Shown one piece after another: positions 9,273-16,832 of a DNA stretch of 64,000 nt. The stretch is from Bacillota bacterium (lineage in GTDB: Bacteria > Bacillota > Clostridia > Lachnospirales > Lachnospiraceae), in the NCBI GenBank assembly GCA_023399055.1, contig JAEWQV010000034.1, positions 357,721 through 421,720 of the forward strand. Reading direction: 5' to 3'. Under the pieces are notes generated by a model, which was not told the origin of the DNA, did not search any database, and saw only the letters and a list, made by a program, of their open reading frames with translations. Every line of letters begins with the position of its first letter. Positions within the stretch are counted from its first letter, which is position 1. The translations under genes were made by a program, and so were the position numbers.

Positions 9273-9306
9273 CTGTAATTAATTTAAAAGTAGCAATTGA
9301 AAAGGA

Positions 9307-9348
9307 TGGATAGAAGGAACTGGATAGAAGGAACTGGATAGAAGGGAC
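9307..9348 (+). repeat. Three tandem 14-bp repeats after oppF
   Basis: GGATAGAAGGAACT occurs twice in direct succession (9307-9320, 9321-9334). A third copy has one change (GGATAGAAGGGACT, 9335-9348). The last copy runs into the opp terminator stem. Probably a slippage-prone noncoding repeat. Confidence 0.9.
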
Positions 9349-9418
9349 TGCCAGGATAGGGTAATGAAAGGTGTTTAGGTATATTCCTTTAAGGTTATCC
9401 TGTAATGGCAGTTGTTTA
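9346..9418 (+). terminator. Terminator of the opp operon
   Basis: Long interrupted stem: ACTGCCA/TGGCAGT (9346-9352, 9406-9412), then GGATA/TATCC (9353-9357, 9396-9400) with a 5-nt bulge. Inside is AAAGG/CCTTT (9367-9371, 9386-9390). It is followed by a T-rich stretch starting TTGTTTAAT. Confidence 0.6.
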
Positions 9419-9536
9419 ATAATAAGATTTTATTTCATTACACGTAGCGCGTTTCTCACAGTTTGCTAAGTTAGAGGCGTTGAAATAGGTTTTCTTTATT
9501 AAGAAAATTCTTGAGTTTTTAGGAGGATAAGCTATA

Positions 9537-9584
9537 ATGAGAAAAATAGAGCGAAGCTCCAAAATGGAGGGAAAAATCACATGA
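9537..9584 (+). CDS. Possible 15-residue leader peptide
   Basis: A short frame encodes MRKIERSSKMEGKIT. AGGAGG lies at 9521-9526, and its TGA overlaps the ATG of the acetyltransferase gene (ATGA). A small hairpin, CTCC/GGAG, spans the second half and includes the downstream gene's ribosome site. This arrangement fits translational coupling, but the spacing from AGGAGG to ATG (10 nt) is only fair and no antibiotic- or amino-acid-specific codon pattern is evident. Confidence 0.35.
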   Translation: MRKIERSSKMEGKIT

Positions 9585-10138
9585 GTGAATTAAAGATAAG
9601 AGAAGCAACGGAGAAGGATGCTGCGGCAATTCTTGCTATCTACGAGCCATATATCCTTAATACAGCAATTACGTTTGAATATGTAACAATATCTTTGGAA
9701 GTCATGCTGCAAAGAATGAGAACTGTACAGGAGCAATTCCCCTGGCTGGTTTGTGAAATTGATGGGGAAGTGGTAGGCTACGCATATTGTTCCAGATTTA
9801 AAGAACGTGCTGCCTTTGATTGGGATTGTGAGTGTTCTGTATATGTGAATGAGAAAGCACATCGCAAAGGGGTAGCAACTGCACTGTATGAAAAGTTATT
9901 TGAACTAGTGACGGAGCAAGGGTATTATACGATTTACTCTTTAATTACGAACTCCCATGGCAGCAGTATAGCCTTACATAAAAAGTTTGGATTTAACGAA
10001 GTCGGTGTTTATGAAAAAACCGGTTACAAGTTTGGTCAATGGTGGGATCTTTTAGTAATGGAAAAGCGTATTCACAGCTTTGAGGAGACTCCAGAAAGGC
10101 CGAAATCTTATAAGGAATTAGGAAATTTATTGTTATAA
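9581..10138 (+). CDS. GNAT acetyltransferase, phosphinothricin/methionine-sulfoximine type
   Basis: Predicted cytoplasmic acetyl-CoA-dependent N-acetyltransferase. The 185 residues follow the phosphinothricin/methionine-sulfoximine acetyltransferase pattern. The N-terminus is IREATEKDAAAILAIYEPYI, and the central ECSVYVNEKAHRKGVATALYEKL contains the acetyl-CoA pyrophosphate loop (R/Q-x-x-G-x-G/A equivalent). Near the end is GFNEVGVYEKTGYKFGQWWDLLVMEK, a stretch typical of this subgroup. Such enzymes detoxify glutamate analogues or acetylate methionine derivatives; the natural substrate here is unknown. It appears to be a single-gene unit, closed by the terminator at 10312. Confidence 0.85.
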   Translation: MSELKIREATEKDAAAILAIYEPYILNTAITFEYVTISLEVMLQRMRTVQEQFPWLVCEIDGEVVGYAYCSRFKERAAFDWDCECSVYVNEKAHRKGVATALYEKLFELVTEQGYYTIYSLITNSHGSSIALHKKFGFNEVGVYEKTGYKFGQWWDLLVMEKRIHSFEETPERPKSYKELGNLLL

Positions 10139-10311
10139 GATTAACATTGTTGATAAATAATGTCTGTTAGGATAGGCTTAACGATAAATTTCTTTTATTA
10201 AATCCAAATATGTTGGAAAATATATAATAATAAGAAATTGATCTATTAGATTATATTATAGGATTCTGTCATATAAACACATATCCCACAAAATTAAAAA
10301 AAATGCTGTTT

Positions 10312-10351
10312 AAAAAGAGGTGAATTTGTAAATCAAATCTACCTCTTTTTT
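10312..10351 (+). terminator. Strong rho-independent terminator after the acetyltransferase gene
   Basis: Stem AAAAAGAGGT/ACCTCTTTTT (10312-10321, 10341-10350), extended by an inner ATTTG/CAAAT (10324-10328, 10334-10338) and a 5-nt loop. It ends in a T-run, and the A-run on the other arm would allow bidirectional use. Confidence 0.85.
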
Positions 10352-10363
10352 CTATTTGCAGGG

Positions 10364-10392
10364 TTGTATTTGCCTATTTGCTAGTATATAAT
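10364..10392 (+). promoter_or_regulatory. Sigma-A promoter of the radical SAM peptide cluster
   Basis: TTGTAT (10364-10369), a 17-nt spacer and a perfect TATAAT (10387-10392). It lies directly after the preceding terminator and about 80 nt before the first gene of the cluster, so it is the likely start of that unit. Confidence 0.65.
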
Positions 10393-10470
10393 TCTGTCAT
10401 TGGAAAATAATGGGGAAGCATATAGAGAGAAAGACCTATTTAATAACTAGATGATTGCAGGGGAATTATA

Positions 10471-11682
10471 ATGAGTAATCAGATTAATAATTTTTTACAT
10501 ATTATACAGTTTGCTATAAATCATAAGTTAGTTAACTTATTAGATCCGGATTGGTATCAATTAATTGAAATTGCAAAACAACAGAATCTTCTCCCAATAT
10601 TTAACGAAGGCTGTGTTGGCTATGGGAAGTTGTATCCTTTACCACAAGAATTGCAGAAGGAATGTTTTGAGCAATCAACTAGACTTATTATATGGCAGGC
10701 TAAGCGGACCAGAGCATTTTTATCCGTTTATGATAAATTGGTGGATGCAGGATTAAAACCGTTGATCTTGAAAGGCCTGGTTTGCCGTAGTATATATGGA
10801 GCCTATGCGGATCATCGTCCCTCCTCTGATGAAGATATCTATATAAAAAAAGAAGACTTCCCATTAATTAAAAAGGTATTATTGGAGCAAGGATTTCAGA
10901 TGGAGCAACTGGAGGTAACAGATAATTTATTATCACAGATTCAAGAAATTAGTTTCTATAACCAGGAAATAGACCTATTACTTGAAGTACATTTGAATGT
11001 AATGGGTAAAGAAAATTTTGTTAGGGAGAAAATGAATACCTATTTTGAGGATGTACATGAAAGCTATATGAGCCTGGAGATTGATGGACATATCATATAT
11101 ACATTAAATCCTACAGATCATTACTTATATTTATTCTTGCACTTTTTTAAACATTTCACGCTATCGGGTATAGGCATCAGGCAAGCAATTGACATGTTTA
11201 TGTTCGACAAGGCTTACCATAATCAGATTGACTGGAAAATAGTTGAGGATAGAATTCGGGAAGTATCAGCCTATAAATTATACCTTGATGTGATGTTTAT
11301 CGGTATGCAATATTTAGGTTTTTCAGGTGATACTTATTATGAAAGCTATCGTGTAAAGACGTTACTAGAGGATATCCTGCAAGGTGGATGTTTTGGTAAT
11401 GAATCCAGAGATTTTACTCTTGGTGCCAATATAGCGACTTCGGCAATGAATAAGCATAACAAGCTTAGGTTACTGCGAGTAGCTTTTCCAGAATGTAAAA
11501 ACCTGATAAAAGGCTATCCAGTGCTATTTAAACGACCCTATTTACTGCCGTTTATCTGGATTCTTCGTCTGAGTAAATTTGTGCTATATAAGGGTGGTAC
11601 AGATAAAGAACTTCTGATAAAAAGCATTAAAGTAGGAAATGAAAGAGTAAAGCTTTTGAAAGAGTATGGAATATTAGCATAA
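10471..11682 (+). CDS. Nucleotidyltransferase-fold protein (NTP_transf_5 type) of a peptide-modification cluster
   Basis: A 403-residue protein resembling the uncharacterised nucleotidyltransferase family (Pfam NTP_transf_5). The signature region is LVDAGLKPLILKGLVCRSIYGAYADHRPSSDEDIYIKKEDF (residues about 90-130). Here KG precedes the fold and DEDIYI supplies acidic residues in the place of the metal-binding D-x-D. Family members recur in lasso-peptide (paeninodin-type) and exopolysaccharide/HPr-kinase clusters, where they are thought to nucleotidylate or otherwise tailor a phosphorylated product. No membrane segment. Its start at 10471 has GGGGAATT upstream. A terminator-like hairpin separates it from the ABC exporter, so its level may differ from the genes behind. 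Confidence 0.75.
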   Translation: MSNQINNFLHIIQFAINHKLVNLLDPDWYQLIEIAKQQNLLPIFNEGCVGYGKLYPLPQELQKECFEQSTRLIIWQAKRTRAFLSVYDKLVDAGLKPLILKGLVCRSIYGAYADHRPSSDEDIYIKKEDFPLIKKVLLEQGFQMEQLEVTDNLLSQIQEISFYNQEIDLLLEVHLNVMGKENFVREKMNTYFEDVHESYMSLEIDGHIIYTLNPTDHYLYLFLHFFKHFTLSGIGIRQAIDMFMFDKAYHNQIDWKIVEDRIREVSAYKLYLDVMFIGMQYLGFSGDTYYESYRVKTLLEDILQGGCFGNESRDFTLGANIATSAMNKHNKLRLLRVAFPECKNLIKGYPVLFKRPYLLPFIWILRLSKFVLYKGGTDKELLIKSIKVGNERVKLLKEYGILA

Positions 11683-11693
11683 ATTTTTTTACG

Positions 11694-11739
11694 AAAGACT
11701 AAGCATAAGAAAAAGAGATACCTTAAGCTTAGTTTTTTT
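11694..11739 (+). terminator. Internal terminator/attenuator after the nucleotidyltransferase gene
   Basis: Stem ACTAAGC/GCTTAGT (11698-11704, 11727-11733), extendable outward by a GU pair and A-T pairs, followed by seven Ts. It lies within the cluster, so incomplete termination is likely unless a further promoter is hidden before 11773. Confidence 0.6.
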
Positions 11740-11772
11740 ATGCAAAAGTAAAGAACATGCAAAGGGGTCTTT

Positions 11773-13533
11773 ATGCGATATAACATTAAGAAGATAAGGC
11801 AAAAGATAAAGGATGGAACAGTCAGAGAAATGGTTCGAGAAACCGGGTGGATTTATCAATATGGGAAAAAGTATAAATGGGCAATCGCATATTACATTTT
11901 AATTGGTGTTCTGGGAATAGGAATGGGTTTGATTGGGTCCATTGCATCTAAGTATTTAATTGATGCAGTTACGGGACACGATTCCGGTAATATTGGAATT
12001 ATTATTGGAATAATCATAGGTATGGCCGTTGGTGGTATAGTAACAGATGCTGTTACCAATCGTATTTCTACCAAGATTAATTTAAAAGTCACAAATGAAA
12101 TTCAATCGGATATATACAGCAAAATAATGCTTACCGAGTGGGAATCAGTTTCTGTTTTTCACAGTGGAGATTTATTAAACCGATTTAATGGGGATGTGGA
12201 TAATGTTGCAGGTAGTGTTCTAGGTTGGTTCCCATCTCTGATTACAATTGCATTACGCTTTTTAGCCACCTTAGCAATTATTCTGTATTATGACCCAACG
12301 ATGGCATTCATTGCGCTACTTAGTGCACCGGTTACTCTACTTCTATCCAGAATATTGATTGGAAGAATGAGGGGCTATAATCAGCAAATGCGTCAGATTA
12401 GCAGTGAAGTCGTAACTTTTCATGAAGAATCTTTTCAAAAAATTAAAGTTATAAAGAGTTTTGATTTAATACCTTTATTCCTGCAAAAGCTTTTAGGAAT
12501 GCAGAAGAAGTATACGGTCAGTATGCTGGATTATAATAAATTCTCCATATATACAAGCTCTTTTTTAGGCTTAGTAGGAATTCTAGTGACTTATGCTACT
12601 TATGGATGGGGCGTTTATCGATTGTGGAGTGGTGCAATTACATATGGAACAATGACTATGTTTTTACAATTGGCAGGTAGTTTATCTGGTGGGTTTAATG
12701 CCCTGGTGGGGATGGTTCCTTCTGCAATTAGTGCAGCTACATCAGCAGGAAGAATTATGGCAATTATTGATCTTCCAAGGGAGGAAGCAAAGGATTTACC
12801 TACCGTCAATATAATTGATAAAAATAGTAGGGATGGTCTTACCTTGCAGTTATCTCAAATTGATTTTCAATATAAGGGCAGGGATGTGTTATTAAAGAAT
12901 GCTTCTATGCAGGCAGCACCAAATGAACTAATCGCAATTATAGGACCGTCTGGGGAAGGTAAAACTTCATTAATCAATATTATGTTAGGCTTATTAAAAC
13001 CTTGTCAGGGTGATGCAAAAATTGTAAGCAAAAGCGGCTTAGAGGTCACAATTTCAGCTGCAACACGGCGGTTTTTCTCTTATGTGCCACAAGGCAATCA
13101 GATATTTAGTGGGACAATTGCAGACAATCTGCGGTTAGCGAAACAGGAGGCAGAGGAAGTTGAGCTTATAAGGGCGTTAGAAGCTGCATGTGCATATGAA
13201 TTTGTTAAGGAATTACCGGACGGACTTCATACACAATTGTTAGAAGGCGGAGGTGGCTTGTCAGAAGGTCAGGCTCAAAGAATATCTATAGCACGTGCTT
13301 TATTACGAAAAGCACCCATACTACTTTTAGACGAGGCAACTTCTGCTCTTGATCCAGAGACAGAAAAACGAGTCCTTCAAGGAATCATTCATTTTAATAA
13401 AAATAGTAGCTGTATTCTAACAACGCATAGGAATAGTGTATGGGCTATGTGCGATAGGATTTATCATGTAAATGCCTCAAATATGATACAAATCATTAAC
13501 GAGGAGTATTTGGAGCAAGTGGTAAATATCTAA
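11773..13533 (+). CDS. ABC exporter, fused membrane and ATPase domains
   Basis: Predicted export pump for the cluster's product. The 586 residues begin with a six-helix type I exporter domain (about residues 35-315). A nucleotide-binding domain follows with Walker A GPSGEGKTS, Q-loop FSYVPQGNQIF, a changed signature LSEGQAQRI (LSGGQ in most members), Walker B ILLLDEATSALD and the H-loop TTHR. There is no N-terminal C39 peptidase domain, so leader removal must be done by another protein; the S26-type peptidase at 16326 is the obvious candidate. It ends 78 nt before the PqqD-like gene. Homodimeric like MsbA/McjD-type exporters, by inference. Confidence 0.88.
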   Translation: MRYNIKKIRQKIKDGTVREMVRETGWIYQYGKKYKWAIAYYILIGVLGIGMGLIGSIASKYLIDAVTGHDSGNIGIIIGIIIGMAVGGIVTDAVTNRISTKINLKVTNEIQSDIYSKIMLTEWESVSVFHSGDLLNRFNGDVDNVAGSVLGWFPSLITIALRFLATLAIILYYDPTMAFIALLSAPVTLLLSRILIGRMRGYNQQMRQISSEVVTFHEESFQKIKVIKSFDLIPLFLQKLLGMQKKYTVSMLDYNKFSIYTSSFLGLVGILVTYATYGWGVYRLWSGAITYGTMTMFLQLAGSLSGGFNALVGMVPSAISAATSAGRIMAIIDLPREEAKDLPTVNIIDKNSRDGLTLQLSQIDFQYKGRDVLLKNASMQAAPNELIAIIGPSGEGKTSLINIMLGLLKPCQGDAKIVSKSGLEVTISAATRRFFSYVPQGNQIFSGTIADNLRLAKQEAEEVELIRALEAACAYEFVKELPDGLHTQLLEGGGGLSEGQAQRISIARALLRKAPILLLDEATSALDPETEKRVLQGIIHFNKNSSCILTTHRNSVWAMCDRIYHVNASNMIQIINEEYLEQVVNI

Positions 13534-13611
13534 TAATCACTTTACATAGAACTCTTAAGTAGTTTCACTTATTAAATTTGCAAGGGCATAAAGTGCCGCA
13601 TGGAGGTAAAT

Positions 13612-13878
13612 ATGAAGATGAGAGAAGGATTAGTTTTAAGAAAAATTGCAGATTTGGATGTTGTAATACCCATTGGTAATAACATAGCTGATTTTAACGG
13701 AATAATTTCCTTAAATGAAACAGCAGCCTTTCTTTGGAAGAGGTTAACCTTAAAGGAAGATTTACCTCAAATTGTGGATGCTTTAATAGAGGAATATGAT
13801 GTAAATCCGGAGGTTGCCAGAAAGGATATCGAATTATTTATAGAGCAGCTTACTCAAGCCAATATAGTAACGGCATAA
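13612..13878 (+). CDS. PqqD-like peptide-binding protein (RiPP recognition element)
   Basis: An 88-residue protein with the PqqD winged-helix pattern: LVLRKIADLDVVIPIG, then SLNETAAFLWKRLTLKEDLPQIVDALIEEYDV, then DIELFIEQLTQANIV. PqqD-type proteins bind the leader of a precursor peptide and present it to a radical SAM enzyme or, in lasso pathways, to the protease and cyclase. An in-frame ATG at 13600 contains the ribosome site GGAGG itself, so the ATG at 13612, 5 nt after it, is used. The radical SAM gene follows 16 nt later, the classic PqqD-radical SAM pairing. Confidence 0.88.
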   Translation: MKMREGLVLRKIADLDVVIPIGNNIADFNGIISLNETAAFLWKRLTLKEDLPQIVDALIEEYDVNPEVARKDIELFIEQLTQANIVTA

Positions 13879-13894
13879 GTAAAGGAGATTATTT

Positions 13895-15040
13895 GTGGAT
13901 ACGAAAAATTTAAATAGATTCCCCTTAAATGCTACATTTGAGTTAACGGCCAGGTGCAATCTTAATTGCAAAATGTGCTTAGTTCGTATCGATCATAAAA
14001 GAATGGCCGAATTGGGTGGAAGGGAAAGAACAACAGAGGAATGGATTAATATGGCACAACAGATACAGGAAGCAGGGACCATATCTTTACTGCTGACCGG
14101 AGGAGAACCCATGCTTAGACCGGATTTTGCCCAAATCTATAGTGAAATAGCAAAAATGGGTTTTATAATCACGTTGTATACAAATGCAACATTGATTACA
14201 CCAGAAATCTTAAAGGTGCTTCGCGATTACCCACCACATAGACTAGGTATAACGGTTTATGGGGCTTCACCAGAGACATATGAGAAAGTCGCAAAGAATG
14301 CAAAGGGCTATCATAGTATGGTTAGGGGGATTGATCAATTAAAAGAACTTCCATCACAACTAACGCTTCGTTCAACTATTGTTCAGGAGAATCTCGATGA
14401 TTTAGAGCAAATGAGGCTATTTGCTTTGGGATATGGTGTGAATTTAGAGACTTCTCGTATTGTAACTAAGGCTGTGCGAGGAGGGATTTCTAAAGCAGAG
14501 GAATGCCGTCTTACACCTGAGCAAAGTAAGGTTATGTTGGAGAACAGAAAAAGAAATCAGATCATCATCCCGTTCAAAGAGTATGTGGATAAGGAACAGC
14601 CTGCTTATTTCGGTGATCCGGATGAAGAAGTAGGTAAAAGCGAGGAATTGGTATCCGAAGAAGTAAGTCAGACCTTGTATGGATGTGAGGCTGGTATGAA
14701 CTCCTTTTGTATCACTTGGGATGGAAAACTGATAGGATGTCAGTTGCTGGGAGGACACTGGAAAAATCCTTTTGAGCAAAGTTTTCAAAAGGCTTGGGAG
14801 GAGTTTCCCGAAGGATTAATAATACCTCCTATGCCTAGCCAATGCAGGGACTGTAACGTTGCTTGTACTGCTTGTCCAGCGATACGACTAGCAGAAACAG
14901 GAAGACTAAATGGTATGCCGGACTATATATGCCGGGAAAACAAGCTGGTAGATCGAATGGATCACAACTTAAAACTTGAATTAGACCAAATAATAAGAAA
15001 TGGAAGGATGAGAATTAATGAAACAATATGTAGCTCCTAG
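13895..15040 (+). CDS. Radical SAM/SPASM peptide-modifying enzyme
   Basis: Predicted to modify the 106-residue peptide encoded next to it by radical chemistry. The 381 residues start with GTG behind AAAGGAGA. The SAM cluster motif C-x3-C-x2-C is CNLNCKMC (Cys21, 25, 28). GGEP occurs at residues 69-72 and binds SAM. The C-terminal SPASM region holds eight cysteines before the final ICSS, in the pattern YGC, SFC, IGC, QC, DC, AC, AC, YIC, enough for two auxiliary 4Fe-4S clusters. SPASM enzymes with a PqqD partner catalyse thioether, C-C or C-O crosslinks or epimerisation; which applies here cannot be read from sequence. The last 23 nt overlap the peptide gene, coupling their translation. Confidence 0.9.
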   Translation: MDTKNLNRFPLNATFELTARCNLNCKMCLVRIDHKRMAELGGRERTTEEWINMAQQIQEAGTISLLLTGGEPMLRPDFAQIYSEIAKMGFIITLYTNATLITPEILKVLRDYPPHRLGITVYGASPETYEKVAKNAKGYHSMVRGIDQLKELPSQLTLRSTIVQENLDDLEQMRLFALGYGVNLETSRIVTKAVRGGISKAEECRLTPEQSKVMLENRKRNQIIIPFKEYVDKEQPAYFGDPDEEVGKSEELVSEEVSQTLYGCEAGMNSFCITWDGKLIGCQLLGGHWKNPFEQSFQKAWEEFPEGLIIPPMPSQCRDCNVACTACPAIRLAETGRLNGMPDYICRENKLVDRMDHNLKLELDQIIRNGRMRINETICSS

Positions 15041-15338
15041 TATAAAGATAGAACAATTAGAATTATTTGAGAGTATTGCTCATAATTGCTGGTCAGGAAC
15101 TGATTTTTATTATGACAAAGACAACGACGGCAGAAAAGACAGAGATGAAAAAGCAATTACTCCTATAACACAAACTTCTCCTCGTGGTTGTACCGTAGAT
15201 AAGAGTGATTTAATCAGCGATCTCAAGGGTATATTAGGATGGAAATATGATTCCTGGGCAAGAAGCTCCGGAATTAACAACAGCAATAGAGTAAATGCAA
15301 CAACTGTTTCTAATATTGGCTTTAGAGTATCAAGGTAA
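15018..15338 (+). CDS. Candidate RiPP precursor peptide (106 residues, YxxP leader, EF-hand-like loop)
   Basis: Small protein encoded directly after, and overlapping, the radical SAM gene, with GGAAGGA as ribosome site. The N-terminus MKQYVAPSIKIE contains Y4-x-x-P7-x-I, like the YxxPxL element that PqqD-type proteins recognise in lasso leaders. It has two cysteines (Cys24, Cys58). Residues 33-44 place D, D, D, G, D, E at positions 1, 3, 5, 6, 9 and 12 of an EF-hand/dockerin calcium loop. The tail (about residues 75-106), ending SNIGFRVSR, resembles the C-terminal end of formylglycine-generating-enzyme-like domains. It has no signal peptide. It may be a modified peptide or a small substrate protein; no known precursor family is recognised. 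Confidence 0.6.
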   Translation: MKQYVAPSIKIEQLELFESIAHNCWSGTDFYYDKDNDGRKDRDEKAITPITQTSPRGCTVDKSDLISDLKGILGWKYDSWARSSGINNSNRVNATTVSNIGFRVSR

Positions 15339-15386
15339 AGTAGACTATTACCATAGGTAGGACAATAAGCAGCAAAGGTGAAAACA

Positions 15387-16313
15387 ATGAATTCCTTATT
15401 AAATTCAAAGGATCAATTGGCACTATCAATTGGACCATACATAATTAAAGTCAGTAAACTTCTTAGAAAGAATATGAGTGATTTATTTCCCCAGTGTGTA
15501 GATTGTTTTGAAGTTAATTCAGAGATCCAGATGGGAGTAAGTTCCATTGATTATATTATAAAAGAGGAAGAATACAAGATCTTACCTGAGGATATTCTTG
15601 TAGGTGGTTATGAGGATGGACCGCTGCCTTATAAGGTATATCGTAAATCCTCTGGCGACTACTTGTGGATTCGTCAAGATGCACAGAGACAAGATATCTT
15701 GGCTTTTATAATAACTAAGAAGTGGAGTGAATGGAGATTAGTTAAAGATAATACCAATAGTAAATGGCACAATAGCTTTTCTGAACTGGCCTATCTATTT
15801 CCTTACTCCATATTAAATAAGAATGGAATTATGTTCCATGGTGTTGTAATGGAGTGGCAAGGACGTGGAATCATAGTAAGCGCATATTCTGGTGTGGGGA
15901 AGACAACTCACACCAGAATGTGGAAGGAAAGAGAAGATGCTCTGATATTAAATGGGGATCGTGCACTATGCTATAAGCAGCAGGATGGCTGGTACACCTG
16001 TGGAGCTCCCTGGTTTGGGACTTCGGAGGAATACCTGAATCGAAGTGTAAAAATAGACGCATTTGTTATATTAGACCAGGCTAGAGTAAATAGAGTTAGA
16101 GCCTTAGGTAAATTAGAGGGAGCAATCGAGTTAATTAAACATACCTTTGCACCTGTTTGGGAAGATACTTTGGCAAACAATGCCTTCAATCATATCAATG
16201 ATATGGTTGAAGAAATACCAATTTACTTATTGGAATGCAAGCCGGATTATGAAGCGGTGGATGTACTTAAAACGGAACTAATTCAAAAATTCAACAATGT
16301 GGAAACTATATAG
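15387..16313 (+). CDS. HPr-kinase-like protein of the peptide cluster
   Basis: A 308-residue P-loop protein with the HPr kinase/PEP carboxykinase-like fold. Walker A is SAYSGVGKTTHT near residues 165-176. Downstream are NGDRALCY and CGAPWFGTSEEYLNRSVKIDAFVILDQA, a pattern shared with HprK-related kinases of lasso-peptide clusters (phosphorylation of the precursor) and of HPr-rel-A/exosortase clusters. The genuine HPr capping sequence motif was not recognised, so a catabolite-repression role is unlikely. The ATG at 15387, 8 nt after AAAGG, is preferred to an in-frame GTG at 15378 that overlaps the ribosome site. It follows the peptide gene by 48 nt, so the peptide is its probable substrate. 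Confidence 0.78.
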   Translation: MNSLLNSKDQLALSIGPYIIKVSKLLRKNMSDLFPQCVDCFEVNSEIQMGVSSIDYIIKEEEYKILPEDILVGGYEDGPLPYKVYRKSSGDYLWIRQDAQRQDILAFIITKKWSEWRLVKDNTNSKWHNSFSELAYLFPYSILNKNGIMFHGVVMEWQGRGIIVSAYSGVGKTTHTRMWKEREDALILNGDRALCYKQQDGWYTCGAPWFGTSEEYLNRSVKIDAFVILDQARVNRVRALGKLEGAIELIKHTFAPVWEDTLANNAFNHINDMVEEIPIYLLECKPDYEAVDVLKTELIQKFNNVETI

Positions 16314-16325
16314 TTAGGAAGTGTT

Positions 16326-16832
16326 ATGTTAAAGGCAAAACCAATGGTAGTATCAACGAGAGAACTAGTCCCAATCATTGTTGAGATGCTTAATAATAAT
16401 CAAAAGGTTATATTTACGGTAAGTGGAGATAGTATGAGGCCATTTATCATAAATAATCGGGATCAGGTAGTTCTTGAGAGAAAAAATAAAATGAATTTGA
16501 GGGTTGGAGATATTATATTGTTCCAGGATATGGATAAGTATCTCCTGCATCGTATTTATAGAAAAGAGAAAGACGGTTATCGTACGATCGGTGATGCCTG
16601 TCTGCAGGAAGATGGACTAGTCATCAATTCTCAAATTCTTGGTGTAGTGAATAAGATTTATCGAAAAGGAAATGAGATAGATTGTAAAAAGGGATTCTGG
16701 AGAGTTATATCACTTCTTTGGGTAAAGCTATTACCATTTCGCAGGTACCTATTATACTTGTACTTCCTTTTGTCTCGAATTAAGCAAAAGCTTCCCAAAA
16801 ACACCAAGGAAATGGAGGATTGCAATGATTGA
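16326..16832 (+). CDS. S24/S26-family peptidase with Ser-His dyad (SipW/ER type)
   Basis: A 168-residue signal-peptidase-like protein. The catalytic serine lies in SGDSMRPF (Ser36). A histidine in LLHRIYR (His75) replaces the lysine of bacterial type I peptidases, followed by YRTIGDA, where Asp would complete the active site as in SipW and archaeal/ER enzymes. A hydrophobic C-terminal part (about residues 125-158) may anchor it in the membrane. Because the exporter lacks a peptidase domain, this enzyme is the likely leader protease. It overlaps the CpsB-type gene by 8 nt, tying the peptide cluster to the polysaccharide genes. Confidence 0.75.
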   Translation: MLKAKPMVVSTRELVPIIVEMLNNNQKVIFTVSGDSMRPFIINNRDQVVLERKNKMNLRVGDIILFQDMDKYLLHRIYRKEKDGYRTIGDACLQEDGLVINSQILGVVNKIYRKGNEIDCKKGFWRVISLLWVKLLPFRRYLLYLYFLLSRIKQKLPKNTKEMEDCND

